A DNA stretch of 64,000 nt from Nocardioides sp. 1609 (GCF_004522105.1 NZ_SPUJ01000010.1:17527-81526); one strand, 5' to 3'; numbered from the stretch's first letter, positions 42,458 through 50,440 are shown. Translations and numbers: made by a program. The notes: a model not told the origin generated them from the sequence alone.

Positions 42458-42757
42458 TCAGCCCTCGGTGATCTGGACCTGGACCTCACGGATCCGGATG
42501 CGGACCCGCTCACGGAGGTCGGACGGCGCCTGCTCGGAGCACGAGCGGGCGACGACGGACTTCACGGTGCGCTGGAGGTCGTACTTCTCCAGGCACGGGT
42601 TGCACGAGTCGAGGTGCGCGCGGACCACGGAGCAGTCGGCGTCGTCGAGCTCGTTGTCGAGGAAGTAGACGATGCGCTCGAGGTAGTCGGCGCACTCCTC
42701 GTCGTGGGCGGCGGGCGCCGCCGCGGGACGGGAGCCGGAGGGCTGGAGGTCCGACAT
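42458..42757 (-). CDS. rsrA: zinc-binding anti-sigma factor RsrA
   Basis: A 99-residue ZAS-family anti-sigma factor that binds SigR and releases it when oxidised. The zinc/redox motif is H48-x3-Cys52-x2-Cys55 (HLDSCNPC), with further cysteines at 22 and 42 that match the disulfide-forming set. It starts within the sigR stop (ATGA overlap), giving translational coupling. The mycothiol-system annotation of this family reflects its control of thiol-stress genes. Exact disulfide pairs were not tested. Confidence 0.93.
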   Translation of the reverse strand: MSDLQPSGSRPAAAPAAHDEECADYLERIVYFLDNELDDADCSVVRAHLDSCNPCLEKYDLQRTVKSVVARSCSEQAPSDLRERVRIRIREVQVQITEG

Positions 42758-43383
42758 CAGCGCTTCGCCTCCACGGTGCCGGCCGGGAGCAGGTCGTTGG
42801 CCCGCACGTAGTCGGACAGCATGTCGCGCAGCTGCCGGCGACCGCGGTGCAGCCGTGACATCACGGTCCCGATGGGCGTCTCCATGATCTCGGCGATCTC
42901 CTTGTAGGCGAATCCTTCGACGTCGGCGAGGTACACCGCGAGCCGGAACTCCTCGGGGAGCCGCTGGAGGGCGTCCTTGACCTGCGAGTCGGGCAGGTGC
43001 TCGAGGGCTTCCATCTCGGCCGACCGCAGGCCCGTGGAGGTGTGCGACTCGGCGCGGGCGAGCTGCCAGTCCTCGACGTCCTCGGACATCGACTGCTGCG
43101 GCTGCCGCTGCTTCTTGCGGTAGTTGTTGATGAAGGTGTTGGTCAGGATGCGGTACAGCCAGGCCTTCAGGTTGGTGCCGGGGCGGAACTGGTGGAAGGC
43201 GGAGTACGCCTTCGCGAACGTCTCCTGCACCAGGTCCTCGGCGTCGGCCGGGTTGCGCGTCATCCGCATCGCGGCGGAGTACAGCTGGTCCAGGAAGGGC
43301 AGGGCGTCACGCTCGAAGCGCAACGACCGCTCCGCGTCGGTCTCGGTGTCGAGGTCGACGACCTCGGGCTCGATCTCAGTCAT
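42757..43383 (-). CDS. sigR: ECF sigma factor SigR/SigH (thiol-oxidative stress)
   Basis: A 208-residue ECF-type sigma factor from ATG 43383, binding core RNA polymerase to transcribe thioredoxin, mycothiol and other redox genes. Region 2 is RMTRNPADAEDLVQETFAKAYSAFHQF... WLYRILTNTFINNYRKK, and region 4 is GFAYKEIAEIMETPIGTVMSRLHRGRRQL. The frame continues in-phase to ATG 43461/GTG 43464, directly behind a SigR-type promoter, so a 26-27-residue longer isoform is likely, as with the sigma-R-prime form of Streptomyces. Coupled to rsrA by a four-base overlap. Confidence 0.94.
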   Translation of the reverse strand: MTEIEPEVVDLDTETDAERSLRFERDALPFLDQLYSAAMRMTRNPADAEDLVQETFAKAYSAFHQFRPGTNLKAWLYRILTNTFINNYRKKQRQPQQSMSEDVEDWQLARAESHTSTGLRSAEMEALEHLPDSQVKDALQRLPEEFRLAVYLADVEGFAYKEIAEIMETPIGTVMSRLHRGRRQLRDMLSDYVRANDLLPAGTVEAKR

Positions 43384-43473
43384 CAGGTCCCAGCGTACGC
43401 CGCCCGGACCAGGACCGAGGTCACTGGCCGCACGGCGCTCGGGACGCTCCAGGGTTGCCATCACGTCAAGGTG

Positions 43474-43500
43474 AACGTCTCACCCCCAGGAGCCATTCCC
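43474..43500 (-). promoter_or_regulatory. SigR-dependent autoregulatory promoter
   Basis: Minus-strand GGGAAT at 43500-43495, an 18-base spacer, then GTT at 43476-43474: an exact match to the sigma-R/SigH consensus GGGAAT-N18-GTT. Transcription should start near 43467, a few bases before the extended sigR start (ATG 43461). It lies within the 3' end of the upstream hydrolase gene. Confidence 0.85.
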
Positions 43501-44130
43501 GGCGATCTCCCGGACGATCCACTCCAGCGTCGACTCGACCAGGATCTCGAGCGCGACGTCCTGGGTCACCGGGCCGCGGGCGGGCACCTTGAAGCCGTGG
43601 TCGCCGCCGGGGATGACGGCCATGTCGATGTCGTCTGGGAACTCCTCGGGCGTGCCCATCGTGTCGCGCTCGCCCTGGACGACGAGCGTGGCGACCCGGG
43701 TGCGGCGCAGCTCGTCGAGCCGGGACTTCTCGGGCCGGCCGGGCGGGTGCAGCGGGAAGGCGAGGGCCAGGCAGCCGACCGCGCCGAGCCGCTTCGCCGT
43801 CCGTGCGGCCGACCGGGCGCCGGCGGAGCGGCCACCGACGACGAGCGGCGTGCGGGTGCGGAGCCGGTCGGCGCCTGCGACGAGAGCGGCGTCGAGGGTG
43901 GCCGGGGCGGTCGCGACCTTGCGGCCGGCCCGCTTCCACGGCTGCTCGAACCGGACGACCGTCACGTCGTTGCGCGGGAGCGCGGAGGCGAGGGCCTCCA
44001 GGTCGCGGGTGTCGATGCCGGCCCCGGCGCCGTGCCCGAGCAGCACCGTCGCGATCGGCCGGCGCGCGCGGTCGATCACCAGCCGGCCCTCCCCGTGCGG
44101 GGTGTCGACGAGGAGGTCGGACCGGGTCAC
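43480..44130 (-). CDS. alpha/beta hydrolase family protein
   Basis: A 216-residue alpha/beta hydrolase of the dienelactone-hydrolase/KANL3-Tex30-like kind. The oxyanion region is in TVLLGHGAGAGID; the nucleophile elbow is GGRSAGARSA; the catalytic aspartate is in VVQGERDTMGTPEE and the histidine in GGDHGFKVP. It starts within the SRAP stop codon (GTGA overlap) and its last codons contain the sigR promoter. The substrate is unknown. Confidence 0.85.
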   Translation of the reverse strand: MTRSDLLVDTPHGEGRLVIDRARRPIATVLLGHGAGAGIDTRDLEALASALPRNDVTVVRFEQPWKRAGRKVATAPATLDAALVAGADRLRTRTPLVVGGRSAGARSAARTAKRLGAVGCLALAFPLHPPGRPEKSRLDELRRTRVATLVVQGERDTMGTPEEFPDDIDMAVIPGGDHGFKVPARGPVTQDVALEILVESTLEWIVREIAGNGSWG

Positions 44131-44879
44131 AGCAGGGTCTCCTCGAGGGGCAGCGGCTCGATGAGCTCGGGGCCGTTGTTGCGCACGTTGCCGACGGCGG
44201 CCGACACCGGGTAGGCCTCGAGCCGTCCCGGCGCGGCCGGGACGAGCAGCCCGAGGAGGGCGTCCGGCGGGGTCGTCGGGTCGAGCCACCGACCCCACCG
44301 GTCCGGCTCCACCATCAACGGCATCCGGTCGTGGATCCGGCCGACGTCGTCCTCGGCGTCGGTGGTGATGACGGTGCAGGTCCAGCGGAACCGGGCCGGG
44401 TCGTCGTCGCCGCGGGTCGGGTCGCGCCAGATCTCGTAGAGCCCGGCCATGGCGAGCGTGCCGTGGTCCTTCGGGCGGATGAAGAAGGGTTGCTTGCGGG
44501 GCTTGCCGCCGGTGGTCGACCCGGCGGTCTCGTACCACTCGAAGTAGCCGTCGGCCGGCAGCAGGCAGCGCCGCTTCGCGAACGCCCGGCGGAAGGACGG
44601 CTTCTCGGCCACCGTCTCCATCCGGGCGTTGATCATCCGGCTCCCGATCGAGGGATCCTTCGCCCACGACGGCACCAGCCCCCAGCGCAGCGTCCGCAGC
44701 TGGCGGGTCGGCGGCTCGTCGCTGTCCCGCGACGGCGGCCGCTCGACCACGGCGTAGACGTCCTTGGTGGGAGCGACGTTGAAGTCGGGCTCGAGCGGCT
44801 TCTCGACCCGGCTCTCGACGACCTCGAACTCCTCGACGAGGTCGTCGGGCTGGCGGCTCGACGCGTACCTCCCACACAT
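44127..44879 (-). CDS. SOS response-associated peptidase (SRAP/HMCES family)
   Basis: A 250-residue protein of the SRAP family that forms a covalent bond with abasic sites in single-stranded DNA, protecting them from mutagenic processing. Cys2 (MCGRYASS) is the catalytic, DNA-crosslinking residue, exposed after removal of Met1. The conserved NARMET, CLLPADGYFEWY and the histidine in IHDRMPLMV complete the active site. Homologue of M. tuberculosis Rv3226c, in the same position before aroA. A TAGGGT -10 box ends seven bases before ATG 44879. Confidence 0.94.
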   Translation of the reverse strand: MCGRYASSRQPDDLVEEFEVVESRVEKPLEPDFNVAPTKDVYAVVERPPSRDSDEPPTRQLRTLRWGLVPSWAKDPSIGSRMINARMETVAEKPSFRRAFAKRRCLLPADGYFEWYETAGSTTGGKPRKQPFFIRPKDHGTLAMAGLYEIWRDPTRGDDDPARFRWTCTVITTDAEDDVGRIHDRMPLMVEPDRWGRWLDPTTPPDALLGLLVPAAPGRLEAYPVSAAVGNVRNNGPELIEPLPLEETLL

Positions 44880-44886
44880 GGCGCTC

Positions 44887-44892
44887 ACCCTA
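44887..44892 (-). promoter_or_regulatory. -10 box of the SRAP gene (leaderless)
   Basis: TAGGGT on the minus strand ends seven bases before ATG 44879. Confidence 0.5.
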
Positions 44893-44997
44893 GTGGCGCG
44901 ACGCGAGGTGCAGGAGCCCCCGGTGAACCCGGTGAACCCTCGGACCGCCACCGCGCGCGACGCCTGGAGGGATGGACGGACGCCGGCGGGGATCGCA

Positions 44998-45003
44998 TAG
45001 GTT
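44998..45003 (+). promoter_or_regulatory. -10 box of the DoxX-family gene (leaderless)
   Basis: TAGGTT ends six bases before ATG 45010. Confidence 0.5.
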
Positions 45004-45009
45004 GGACCC

Positions 45010-45534
45010 ATGAGTCTCAGCCGTCTGATCGCCCGTCCGCTCCTGGCCTCCGGGTTCGTGTTCGGTGCCGTGAACGCCCTGCGCAACGCCGACGTCGTCG
45101 CCGCGAAGGCGAAGCGGGTCACCGACAAGGTCGTCCCGCTCGTCCAGGGCAAGGGCGTTCCGGTCCCGTCGGACCCCCTGACCCTGGTGCGCATCAACGC
45201 CGGCGTCCAGATCGTCGGTGCGCTGGCCGTCGGCACCGGGCGGGCGCCGCGCCTCGGCGCCACCGCGCTGGCCCTGTCGATGATCCCGACCACGGTCGCC
45301 GGGCACGCGTTCTGGGCCGAGACGACCCCCGAGGGCAAGAACACCCAGCGCCTGCAGTTCTTCAAGAACGCCTCGATGCTCGGCGGCGCGATCATCGCGG
45401 CCGGCGACACCGACGGGAAGCCGGGCGTCGCCTGGCGTGCCCGCCGCGTGGCCAAGGACGCCCGTCGCGAGGCCAAGCACCTCGCCGTCTCGGCCAAGCG
45501 CGAGGCCAAGCTCGCCAAGGCCAAGGTGTCCTGA
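45010..45534 (+). CDS. DoxX family membrane protein
   Basis: A 174-residue protein with about four hydrophobic segments of DoxX type (LIARPLLASGFVFGAVNALRNA, VRINAGVQIVGALAVGTG, LGATALALSMIPTTVAGHAFW, FKNASMLGGAIIAAGDTDG), ending in an unusually long, lysine/arginine/alanine-rich cytoplasmic tail of about 40 residues. DoxX proteins have been tied to thiosulfate oxidation and, in mycobacteria, to oxidative-stress complexes with SodA and SseA. The tail could bind nucleic acid or acidic lipids; unknown. The aroA start lies one base after its stop. Confidence 0.85.
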   Translation: MSLSRLIARPLLASGFVFGAVNALRNADVVAAKAKRVTDKVVPLVQGKGVPVPSDPLTLVRINAGVQIVGALAVGTGRAPRLGATALALSMIPTTVAGHAFWAETTPEGKNTQRLQFFKNASMLGGAIIAAGDTDGKPGVAWRARRVAKDARREAKHLAVSAKREAKLAKAKVS

Positions 45535-45535
45535 C

Positions 45536-46834
45536 TTGGCCCAGCAGTCGGTGCAGCAGTCGGTGCAGCAGCCGGTCGATCCGTGGCCGGCACCCCGGTT
45601 CCACGACGCGGTCGACGCCGTGGTGTCCCTGCCCGGCAGCAAGTCGCTGGCCAACCGCGCGCTCGTGCTCGCCGCGATCTCCGACGGCCCGTCGGTCGTG
45701 CGGCGCGCCCTCCGCTCGCGCGACACCCTGCTGATGGCCGCGGGACTGACCGCGCTCGGCTCCGCGGTCGACACCTCCGGTGACGACTGGGTCGTCACTC
45801 CGGGCGGGTTCACCTCCGACGCCGTGATCGACTGCGGCCTCGCCGGCACGGTGATGCGCTTCGTGCCGCCGGTCGCGGGGCTGTCGTCGGGCACGGTCGA
45901 GTTCGACGGCGACCCCCACATGCGCAGTCGCCCGATCGGCGAGGTGCTGCTCGCGCTGCGCGCGCTCGGCGTCGACGTGCGCGACGGGTCGCGGGGCTCG
46001 CTGCCGTTCGCGATCCACGGCTCGGGCTCGGTGCGTGGCGGGACCGTGGTGATCGACGCCTCCGCGTCCTCGCAGTTCGTCTCCGCCCTGCTCCTCGCCG
46101 GCGCCCGGTTCGACGAGGGCGTCGACGTGCGCCACGACGGCAAGCCGGTGCCGTCGCTCCCCCACATCGACATGACGGTCGCCGTGCTGCGCGAGAACGG
46201 CGTCCACGTCGACGACTCCGAGGCCAACCGCTGGGCCGTCGCGCCCGGTCCGGTGAAGGCGGTCGACCGCACGATCGAGCCCGACCTGTCGAACGCCGCC
46301 CCGTTCCTCGCGCTCGCCGCGGTCACCGGCGGCTCCGTCACCGTGCGCGACTGGCCGGAGTCGACCACCCAGCCCGGTGACGAGCTGCGCTCGATCCTGG
46401 CGCTGATGGGCTGCGAGGTCGACCGGACCGCCGACGGCCTGCGGGTCACCGGCCCCGACCGGCTCGCCGGGGTCGACCTGGACCTGCACGACGTCGGTGA
46501 GCTGACGCCGGCCGTCGCGGCGCTCTGCGCCCTGGCCGACGGGCCGTCCCACCTGCGCGGCGTCGCCCACATCCGCGGCCACGAGACCGACCGGCTCGCC
46601 GCGCTCGCCGCCGAGCTCGGCGCGCTCGGCGCCGGGGTCGACGAGCACCCCGACGGGCTCACCATCCGGCCTGCCCCGCTGCGCGGCGGGGTGTTCCACA
46701 CCTACGCCGACCACCGGATGGCGCACGCCGGCGTCATCATCGGCGCCGCCGTCGACGGTGTGCTGGTCGAGGACGTCGCCACCACGAGCAAGACGTTCCC
46801 CGACTTCGCCGGCTTCTGGTCCACCCTCGTGTGA
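45536..46834 (+). CDS. aroA: 3-phosphoshikimate 1-carboxyvinyltransferase (EPSP synthase)
   Basis: A 432-residue shikimate pathway enzyme joining shikimate 3-phosphate and phosphoenolpyruvate. SLPGSKSLANRALVLAA is the N-terminal substrate loop, GLAGTVMRFVPP the PEP-binding LxGTxxR block, DASASSQFVSALLLAGA the second domain motif, and DHRMAHAGVIIGAA the C-terminal one. TTG 45536 is chosen because AAGGTG lies seven bases upstream; GTG 45551 and GTG 45563 are alternatives. It overlaps the rsgA start (TGATG). The SRAP-aroA-rsgA order matches M. tuberculosis Rv3226c-Rv3228. Confidence 0.96.
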   Translation: MAQQSVQQSVQQPVDPWPAPRFHDAVDAVVSLPGSKSLANRALVLAAISDGPSVVRRALRSRDTLLMAAGLTALGSAVDTSGDDWVVTPGGFTSDAVIDCGLAGTVMRFVPPVAGLSSGTVEFDGDPHMRSRPIGEVLLALRALGVDVRDGSRGSLPFAIHGSGSVRGGTVVIDASASSQFVSALLLAGARFDEGVDVRHDGKPVPSLPHIDMTVAVLRENGVHVDDSEANRWAVAPGPVKAVDRTIEPDLSNAAPFLALAAVTGGSVTVRDWPESTTQPGDELRSILALMGCEVDRTADGLRVTGPDRLAGVDLDLHDVGELTPAVAALCALADGPSHLRGVAHIRGHETDRLAALAAELGALGAGVDEHPDGLTIRPAPLRGGVFHTYADHRMAHAGVIIGAAVDGVLVEDVATTSKTFPDFAGFWSTLV

Positions 46835-47841
46835 TGTCGGGTCACCGCTACTCCGACCACGACGTCGAGCACTACGACCGGCCCCGGCGCCGTACAAGGC
46901 CCCGCACCAAGGAGCGGCCGTCCTACGACGACGCCGTCGAGGGCGTCGTGGTCACCGTGGACCGCGGCCGGTTCACCCTGCTGGTCGGCGGCACCACGGT
47001 GCTGGCGGTGAAGGCACGTCCGCTGGGCCGCAAGGGCGTCGTCGTGGGCGACCGGGTGCGGGTCGTCGGCGACTCCTCCGGCGACGACGGCACCCTGGCT
47101 CGCATCGTCGGGGTGGTCCCCCGCACGACGACGTTGCGACGCACGGCCGACGACGACGACCCCGTCGAGCGGGTCATCGTCTCCAACGCCGAGCAGCTCG
47201 TCGTCGTCACCGCGCTCGCCGACCCCGACCCCCAGCCCCGGCTGATCGACCGGGCACTCGTCGCGGCCTACGACTCCGGCATGAAGCCGCTGCTGTGCCT
47301 GACCAAGGCCGACCTGCGCGACCCCGAGTCGCTGTTGTCGACCTACCGCTCGCTCGGCGTGCCGTGGGTGGTGACGCAGCGCGGCGGCGACCTGGTCGAG
47401 GTGCGCGAGCACCTCCTGGGCCGCACCAGCGTGCTGGTCGGGTCGAGCGGCGTCGGCAAGTCCACCCTCGTCAACGCCCTCGTCCCGGACGCCTTCCGCG
47501 AGGTCGGCATCGTCAACGCCGTGACCGGGCGGGGCCGCCACACCTCCACGTCGGCCTACATGCTGGCGCTCCCGGGTGAGGACGACGGCGCCCCCGGGGG
47601 CTGGATCATCGACACCCCGGGCATCCGGTCGTTCGGGCTGGCGCACGTGCGGCCGGAGGACCTGATCGGGGCCTTCCCCGACCTCGACGAGATGACCGAG
47701 GACTGTCCGCGCGGCTGCACCCACGGCGAGGACGAGCCCGAGTGCGGCCTCGACGACGCGCTCGCGGCCGGGACCGCCGACCCCGAGCGGGTCTCGTCGT
47801 TCCGGCGGCTGCTCGCCGCGCGGAGCGTCAGCGACTACTGA
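46834..47841 (+). CDS. rsgA: ribosome small subunit-dependent GTPase A
   Basis: A 335-residue circularly permuted GTPase assisting late maturation of the 30S subunit. The permuted order is visible: TKAD (G4) comes before the P-loop GSSGVGKSTLVNAL (G1) and DTPGIRSFGL (G3). An N-terminal OB-fold (~30-110) binds RNA, and the C-terminal zinc-binding domain has CPRGCTH...C. It begins inside the aroA stop codon. All key motifs are intact. Confidence 0.95.
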   Translation: MSGHRYSDHDVEHYDRPRRRTRPRTKERPSYDDAVEGVVVTVDRGRFTLLVGGTTVLAVKARPLGRKGVVVGDRVRVVGDSSGDDGTLARIVGVVPRTTTLRRTADDDDPVERVIVSNAEQLVVVTALADPDPQPRLIDRALVAAYDSGMKPLLCLTKADLRDPESLLSTYRSLGVPWVVTQRGGDLVEVREHLLGRTSVLVGSSGVGKSTLVNALVPDAFREVGIVNAVTGRGRHTSTSAYMLALPGEDDGAPGGWIIDTPGIRSFGLAHVRPEDLIGAFPDLDEMTEDCPRGCTHGEDEPECGLDDALAAGTADPERVSSFRRLLAARSVSDY

Positions 47842-47853
47842 CGGTTCCAGGCC

Positions 47854-48300
47854 CTACTGGCCGTAGACCGCCTGCGAGCCGGCGTCACCGGTCATGACGA
47901 CGTAGACGATCGTGCCGATCGCGCCGGCCGCGACGAGCACGCCGAGCAGGATCCGCAGCGGACCCTTGCGCTCGTGCAGGAAGGCCGCCGCGAGGGTGAC
48001 GACCGTGAACCCCGTGATGACGAGGCGCAAGGTCTCCGCGACCTCCTCGTGGTGCTCGAGCCGCTCGAGGAACACCCCGGCGGCCGCGTCGAAGCGGGGG
48101 TCGTCACGGAAGCTCTCGCCGCTCAGGAAGGCCGCCCAGATGGAGACGAAGGCGAGGAGCACCAGGACGACGGTGGGCCACCGCAGCCGGTCGCGCCAGG
48201 CCGGCACGAGGTAGGCGAGCGCCGAGAGCGCCGCGAGCGGGCCGAAGACGACCGCGGCGTGGACCACGAGGGGGTGCAGCGGAAGGCCGTTGATCTCCAT
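47854..48300 (-). CDS. DUF2231 membrane protein
   Basis: A 148-residue protein with four hydrophobic segments matching DUF2231: LPLHPLVVHAAVVFGPLAALSALAYL, WPTVVLVLLAFVSIWAAFLSGE, LRLVITGFTVVTLAAAFL and ILLGVLVAAGAIGTIVYVV. The H-P-x-x-V-H pair at the N-terminus and GE in segment 2 are family hallmarks, with histidines possibly binding haem or metal. A TAACGT -10 box ends six bases before ATG 48300. It is divergent from hisN. The role of DUF2231 is not settled. Confidence 0.87.
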   Translation of the reverse strand: MEINGLPLHPLVVHAAVVFGPLAALSALAYLVPAWRDRLRWPTVVLVLLAFVSIWAAFLSGESFRDDPRFDAAAGVFLERLEHHEEVAETLRLVITGFTVVTLAAAFLHERKGPLRILLGVLVAAGAIGTIVYVVMTGDAGSQAVYGQ

Positions 48301-48306
48301 GGATGA

Positions 48307-48312
48307 ACGTTA
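48307..48312 (-). promoter_or_regulatory. -10 box of the DUF2231 gene (leaderless)
   Basis: TAACGT on the minus strand ends six bases before ATG 48300. Confidence 0.5.
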
Positions 48313-48329
48313 AACCAGACGGATGAGAA

Positions 48330-48335
48330 TAGGGT
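48330..48335 (+). promoter_or_regulatory. -10 box of hisN (leaderless)
   Basis: TAGGGT ends seven bases before GTG 48343 and overlaps the alternative GTG at 48334, which decides the hisN start. Confidence 0.6.
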
Positions 48336-48342
48336 GAGCCGC

Positions 48343-49236
48343 GTGGCGCACCCCGATTACACCGACGACCTCCGGCTGGCCCACGTGCTGGCCGACGACG
48401 CCGACTCGCTGACCAGCGCCCGGTTCAAGGCGCTCGACCTGCACGTGATGAGCAAGCCGGACCTCTCCCCGGTCACCGACGCCGACCAGGCCGTCGAGGA
48501 GGGCATCCGGCGGACGCTGTCGCGGGTGCGCTCCCGCGACGCGATCACGGGCGAGGAGCAGGGCACCAGCGGCAACTCGCAGCGCCGCTGGATCGTCGAC
48601 CCGATCGACGGCACCAAGAACTTCGTGCGCGGCGTCCCCGTCTGGGCCACGCTGATCGCCCTGGCCGTCGACGACGAGGTCGTGCTCGGCGTCGTCTCGG
48701 CACCGCAGCTCCAGCGGCGCTGGTGGGCCTCGAAGGGCGGGGGCGCCTACACCGGCCGGTCCCTGCTGAAGGCCACCGCGATGCAGGTGTCCGACGTCCG
48801 GCGGCTCGAGGACGCCTCCTTGTCGTACGCGTCGTTCCACGGCTGGGAGGAGCGCGGCCGGCTCGACGACTTCATGTCGCTCGCGCGGCGCTGCTGGCGC
48901 ACCCGCGCCTACGGCGACTTCTGGTCCTACATGCTCCTCGCCGAGGGTGCCGTCGACCTCGCCGCCGAGCCCGAGCTCGAGGTCTACGACATGGCCGCGC
49001 TCGACATCATCGTCCGGGAGGCCGGGGGCCGGTTCACCTCGCTCGACGGCTCCGACGGCCCGTGGGGCCGCAACGTCCTGGCCTCCAACGGGCACCTGCA
49101 CGAGGCGGCGCTGTCGTTCCTCGGCGGGTTGCCCGACAACCACGACGGCGACGCCGACTGGCCGTCGTCCGGACCCGGCAGCGTCAGCGACCTGTGGTCG
49201 CGGCGGGTTCGCGCCCCCGACGAGCCGGTCGACTGA
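48343..49236 (+). CDS. hisN: histidinol-phosphatase, inositol monophosphatase type
   Basis: A 297-residue Mg-dependent phosphatase of the IMPase family, the actinobacterial HisN that dephosphorylates histidinol phosphate in histidine synthesis. Metal-binding motifs are GEEQG (E of motif A), WIVDPIDGTKNFVRG (motif 1) and YDMAALDIIVREAGG (motif 2). GTG 48343 is chosen over GTG 48334 because of the -10 box. HisN is distinguished from other IMPases by its length and DLRLAHVLADDAD N-terminus, similar to mycobacterial HisN; substrate is inferred from this. Confidence 0.9.
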   Translation: MAHPDYTDDLRLAHVLADDADSLTSARFKALDLHVMSKPDLSPVTDADQAVEEGIRRTLSRVRSRDAITGEEQGTSGNSQRRWIVDPIDGTKNFVRGVPVWATLIALAVDDEVVLGVVSAPQLQRRWWASKGGGAYTGRSLLKATAMQVSDVRRLEDASLSYASFHGWEERGRLDDFMSLARRCWRTRAYGDFWSYMLLAEGAVDLAAEPELEVYDMAALDIIVREAGGRFTSLDGSDGPWGRNVLASNGHLHEAALSFLGGLPDNHDGDADWPSSGPGSVSDLWSRRVRAPDEPVD

Positions 49237-49308
49237 CCGCGACGTCCGGAAGGTCCCTGGCCTGACCGACCGGTGGATGTGACCCTGGTCACCAGCGCTC
49301 GTGGCGGT

Positions 49309-49314
49309 TACGTT
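49309..49314 (+). promoter_or_regulatory. -10 box of the CBS-domain gene (leaderless)
   Basis: TACGTT ends six bases before ATG 49321, excluding the longer frame that opens at 49273. Confidence 0.5.
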
Positions 49315-49320
49315 CGGCGC

Positions 49321-49752
49321 ATGCGCATCGGCGAGATCCTCGAGGCCAAGGCGAGTCACGACATCGTCACCATCACCCCGCAGGCGGGGGTGCGCGAGCT
49401 CATCGCCCTCCTCGCCGAGCACAACATCGGGGCCCTCGTCGTCAGCACCGACGGGACGTCGCTCGACGGCATCGTGAGCGAGCGCGACGTCGTCCGCCAC
49501 CTCCACGCCGACGGCACGGTCGTCAACAACACGGTCGCGGCCATCATGACGTCGGCGGTCGAGACGTGCGGGCCCGACGACGACCTCGACCAGGTCATGA
49601 CGATCATGACGTCGCGGCGGTTCCGGCACGTCCCGGTGGTCGACTGCGGCACGCTCATCGGCATCGTCTCGATCGGCGACGTCGTCAAGCACAAGATCGG
49701 CCAGCTGCAGTTCGAGCGCGACCAGCTCGACTCCTACGTGCACCAGTCCTGA
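49321..49752 (+). CDS. CBS-pair domain protein
   Basis: A 143-residue protein made of two CBS motifs in tandem (about 10-60 and 75-130): GVRELIALLAEHNIGALVVS...LDGIVSERDVVRHL, and DLDQVMTIMTSRRFRHVPVVD...LIGIVSIGDVVKHKI. Such stand-alone CBS pairs bind adenine nucleotides (AMP, ATP) or NAD and regulate partner proteins. The C-terminal KIGQLQFERDQLDSYV helix is typical of this small actinobacterial type. No partner is encoded adjacent. Confidence 0.9.
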   Translation: MRIGEILEAKASHDIVTITPQAGVRELIALLAEHNIGALVVSTDGTSLDGIVSERDVVRHLHADGTVVNNTVAAIMTSAVETCGPDDDLDQVMTIMTSRRFRHVPVVDCGTLIGIVSIGDVVKHKIGQLQFERDQLDSYVHQS

Positions 49753-49859
49753 CCCGTCCGGGTCGCGTCCTCCCGGCCCCTCGGCCGGACCGGCGGGCAC
49801 GAGCGGCTGCCGAGCCCGGGGACCCCGGATCCGTGTGCGACCCCTGCGGAACGGCCCTC

Positions 49860-49865
49860 TACGCT
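49860..49865 (+). promoter_or_regulatory. -10 box of the FKBP gene (leaderless)
   Basis: TACGCT ends six bases before ATG 49872. Confidence 0.5.
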
Positions 49866-49871
49866 GGATCC

Positions 49872-50240
49872 ATGGACAAGCCCGAGATCGACTTCCCCGA
49901 CTTCGAAACGCCCGCCGACCTGGTCGTCACCGACGTCGTCGAGGGCGACGGCCCCGAGGCCGCCGCCGGACAGACCGTCAAGGTGCACTACGTCGGCGTC
50001 GCGCACTCCACCGGCGAGGAGTTCGACGCCTCCTACAACCGCGGCGAGCCGCTCCAGTTCCGTCTCGGCATCGGCCAGGTCATCTCGGGCTGGGACCAGG
50101 GCGTGCAGGGCATGAAGGTGGGCGGACGCCGCCAGCTCGTCATCCCGCCGCACCTCGGCTACGGCGACCGCGGCGCCGGCGGCGTCATCAAGCCCGGCGA
50201 GACCCTCATCTTCGTGGTCGACCTCCTCGAGGTCCGCTGA
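49872..50240 (+). CDS. FKBP-type peptidyl-prolyl cis-trans isomerase
   Basis: A 122-residue single-domain FKBP. The fold and ligand pocket are complete: VKVHYVGVAHSTGEEFDASY, IGQVISGWDQGVQGMKVGG, PPHLGYGDRG and IFVVDLLEV (the Tyr, Phe, Asp, Trp and Tyr pocket residues present). There is no signal peptide, so it is a cytosolic foldase. Length is typical of actinobacterial small FKBPs. It is followed by a long inverted repeat. Confidence 0.94.
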   Translation: MDKPEIDFPDFETPADLVVTDVVEGDGPEAAAGQTVKVHYVGVAHSTGEEFDASYNRGEPLQFRLGIGQVISGWDQGVQGMKVGGRRQLVIPPHLGYGDRGAGGVIKPGETLIFVVDLLEVR

Positions 50241-50251
50241 GCGAGCCGACC

Positions 50252-50305
50252 CGGGCGACGTCCGCCGGCCTCGCGAGCTGCGAGCTCGTCCGTGGACGTC
50301 GCCCG
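50252..50305 (+). terminator. inverted repeat downstream of the FKBP gene
   Basis: CGGGCGACGTCC pairs with GGACGTCGCCCG, 12 bp, around a 30-base loop that contains its own CGAGCT/AGCTCG element. It lies 12 bases after the FKBP stop codon; there is no U-tract. Confidence 0.5.
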
Positions 50306-50440
50306 TGCCGTCGGCGAGTGCCGTCGGCGCCGGCAGCCGAGCGCGGCCGGTCCGGCCTCGGCGGGCCGATCGTCGCGTGACCGGTCCGAGCCACCCGCGC
50401 TCGCAGGCTCGCTCGAGTGCTCAGCCCTCGCGGGCGCTTC

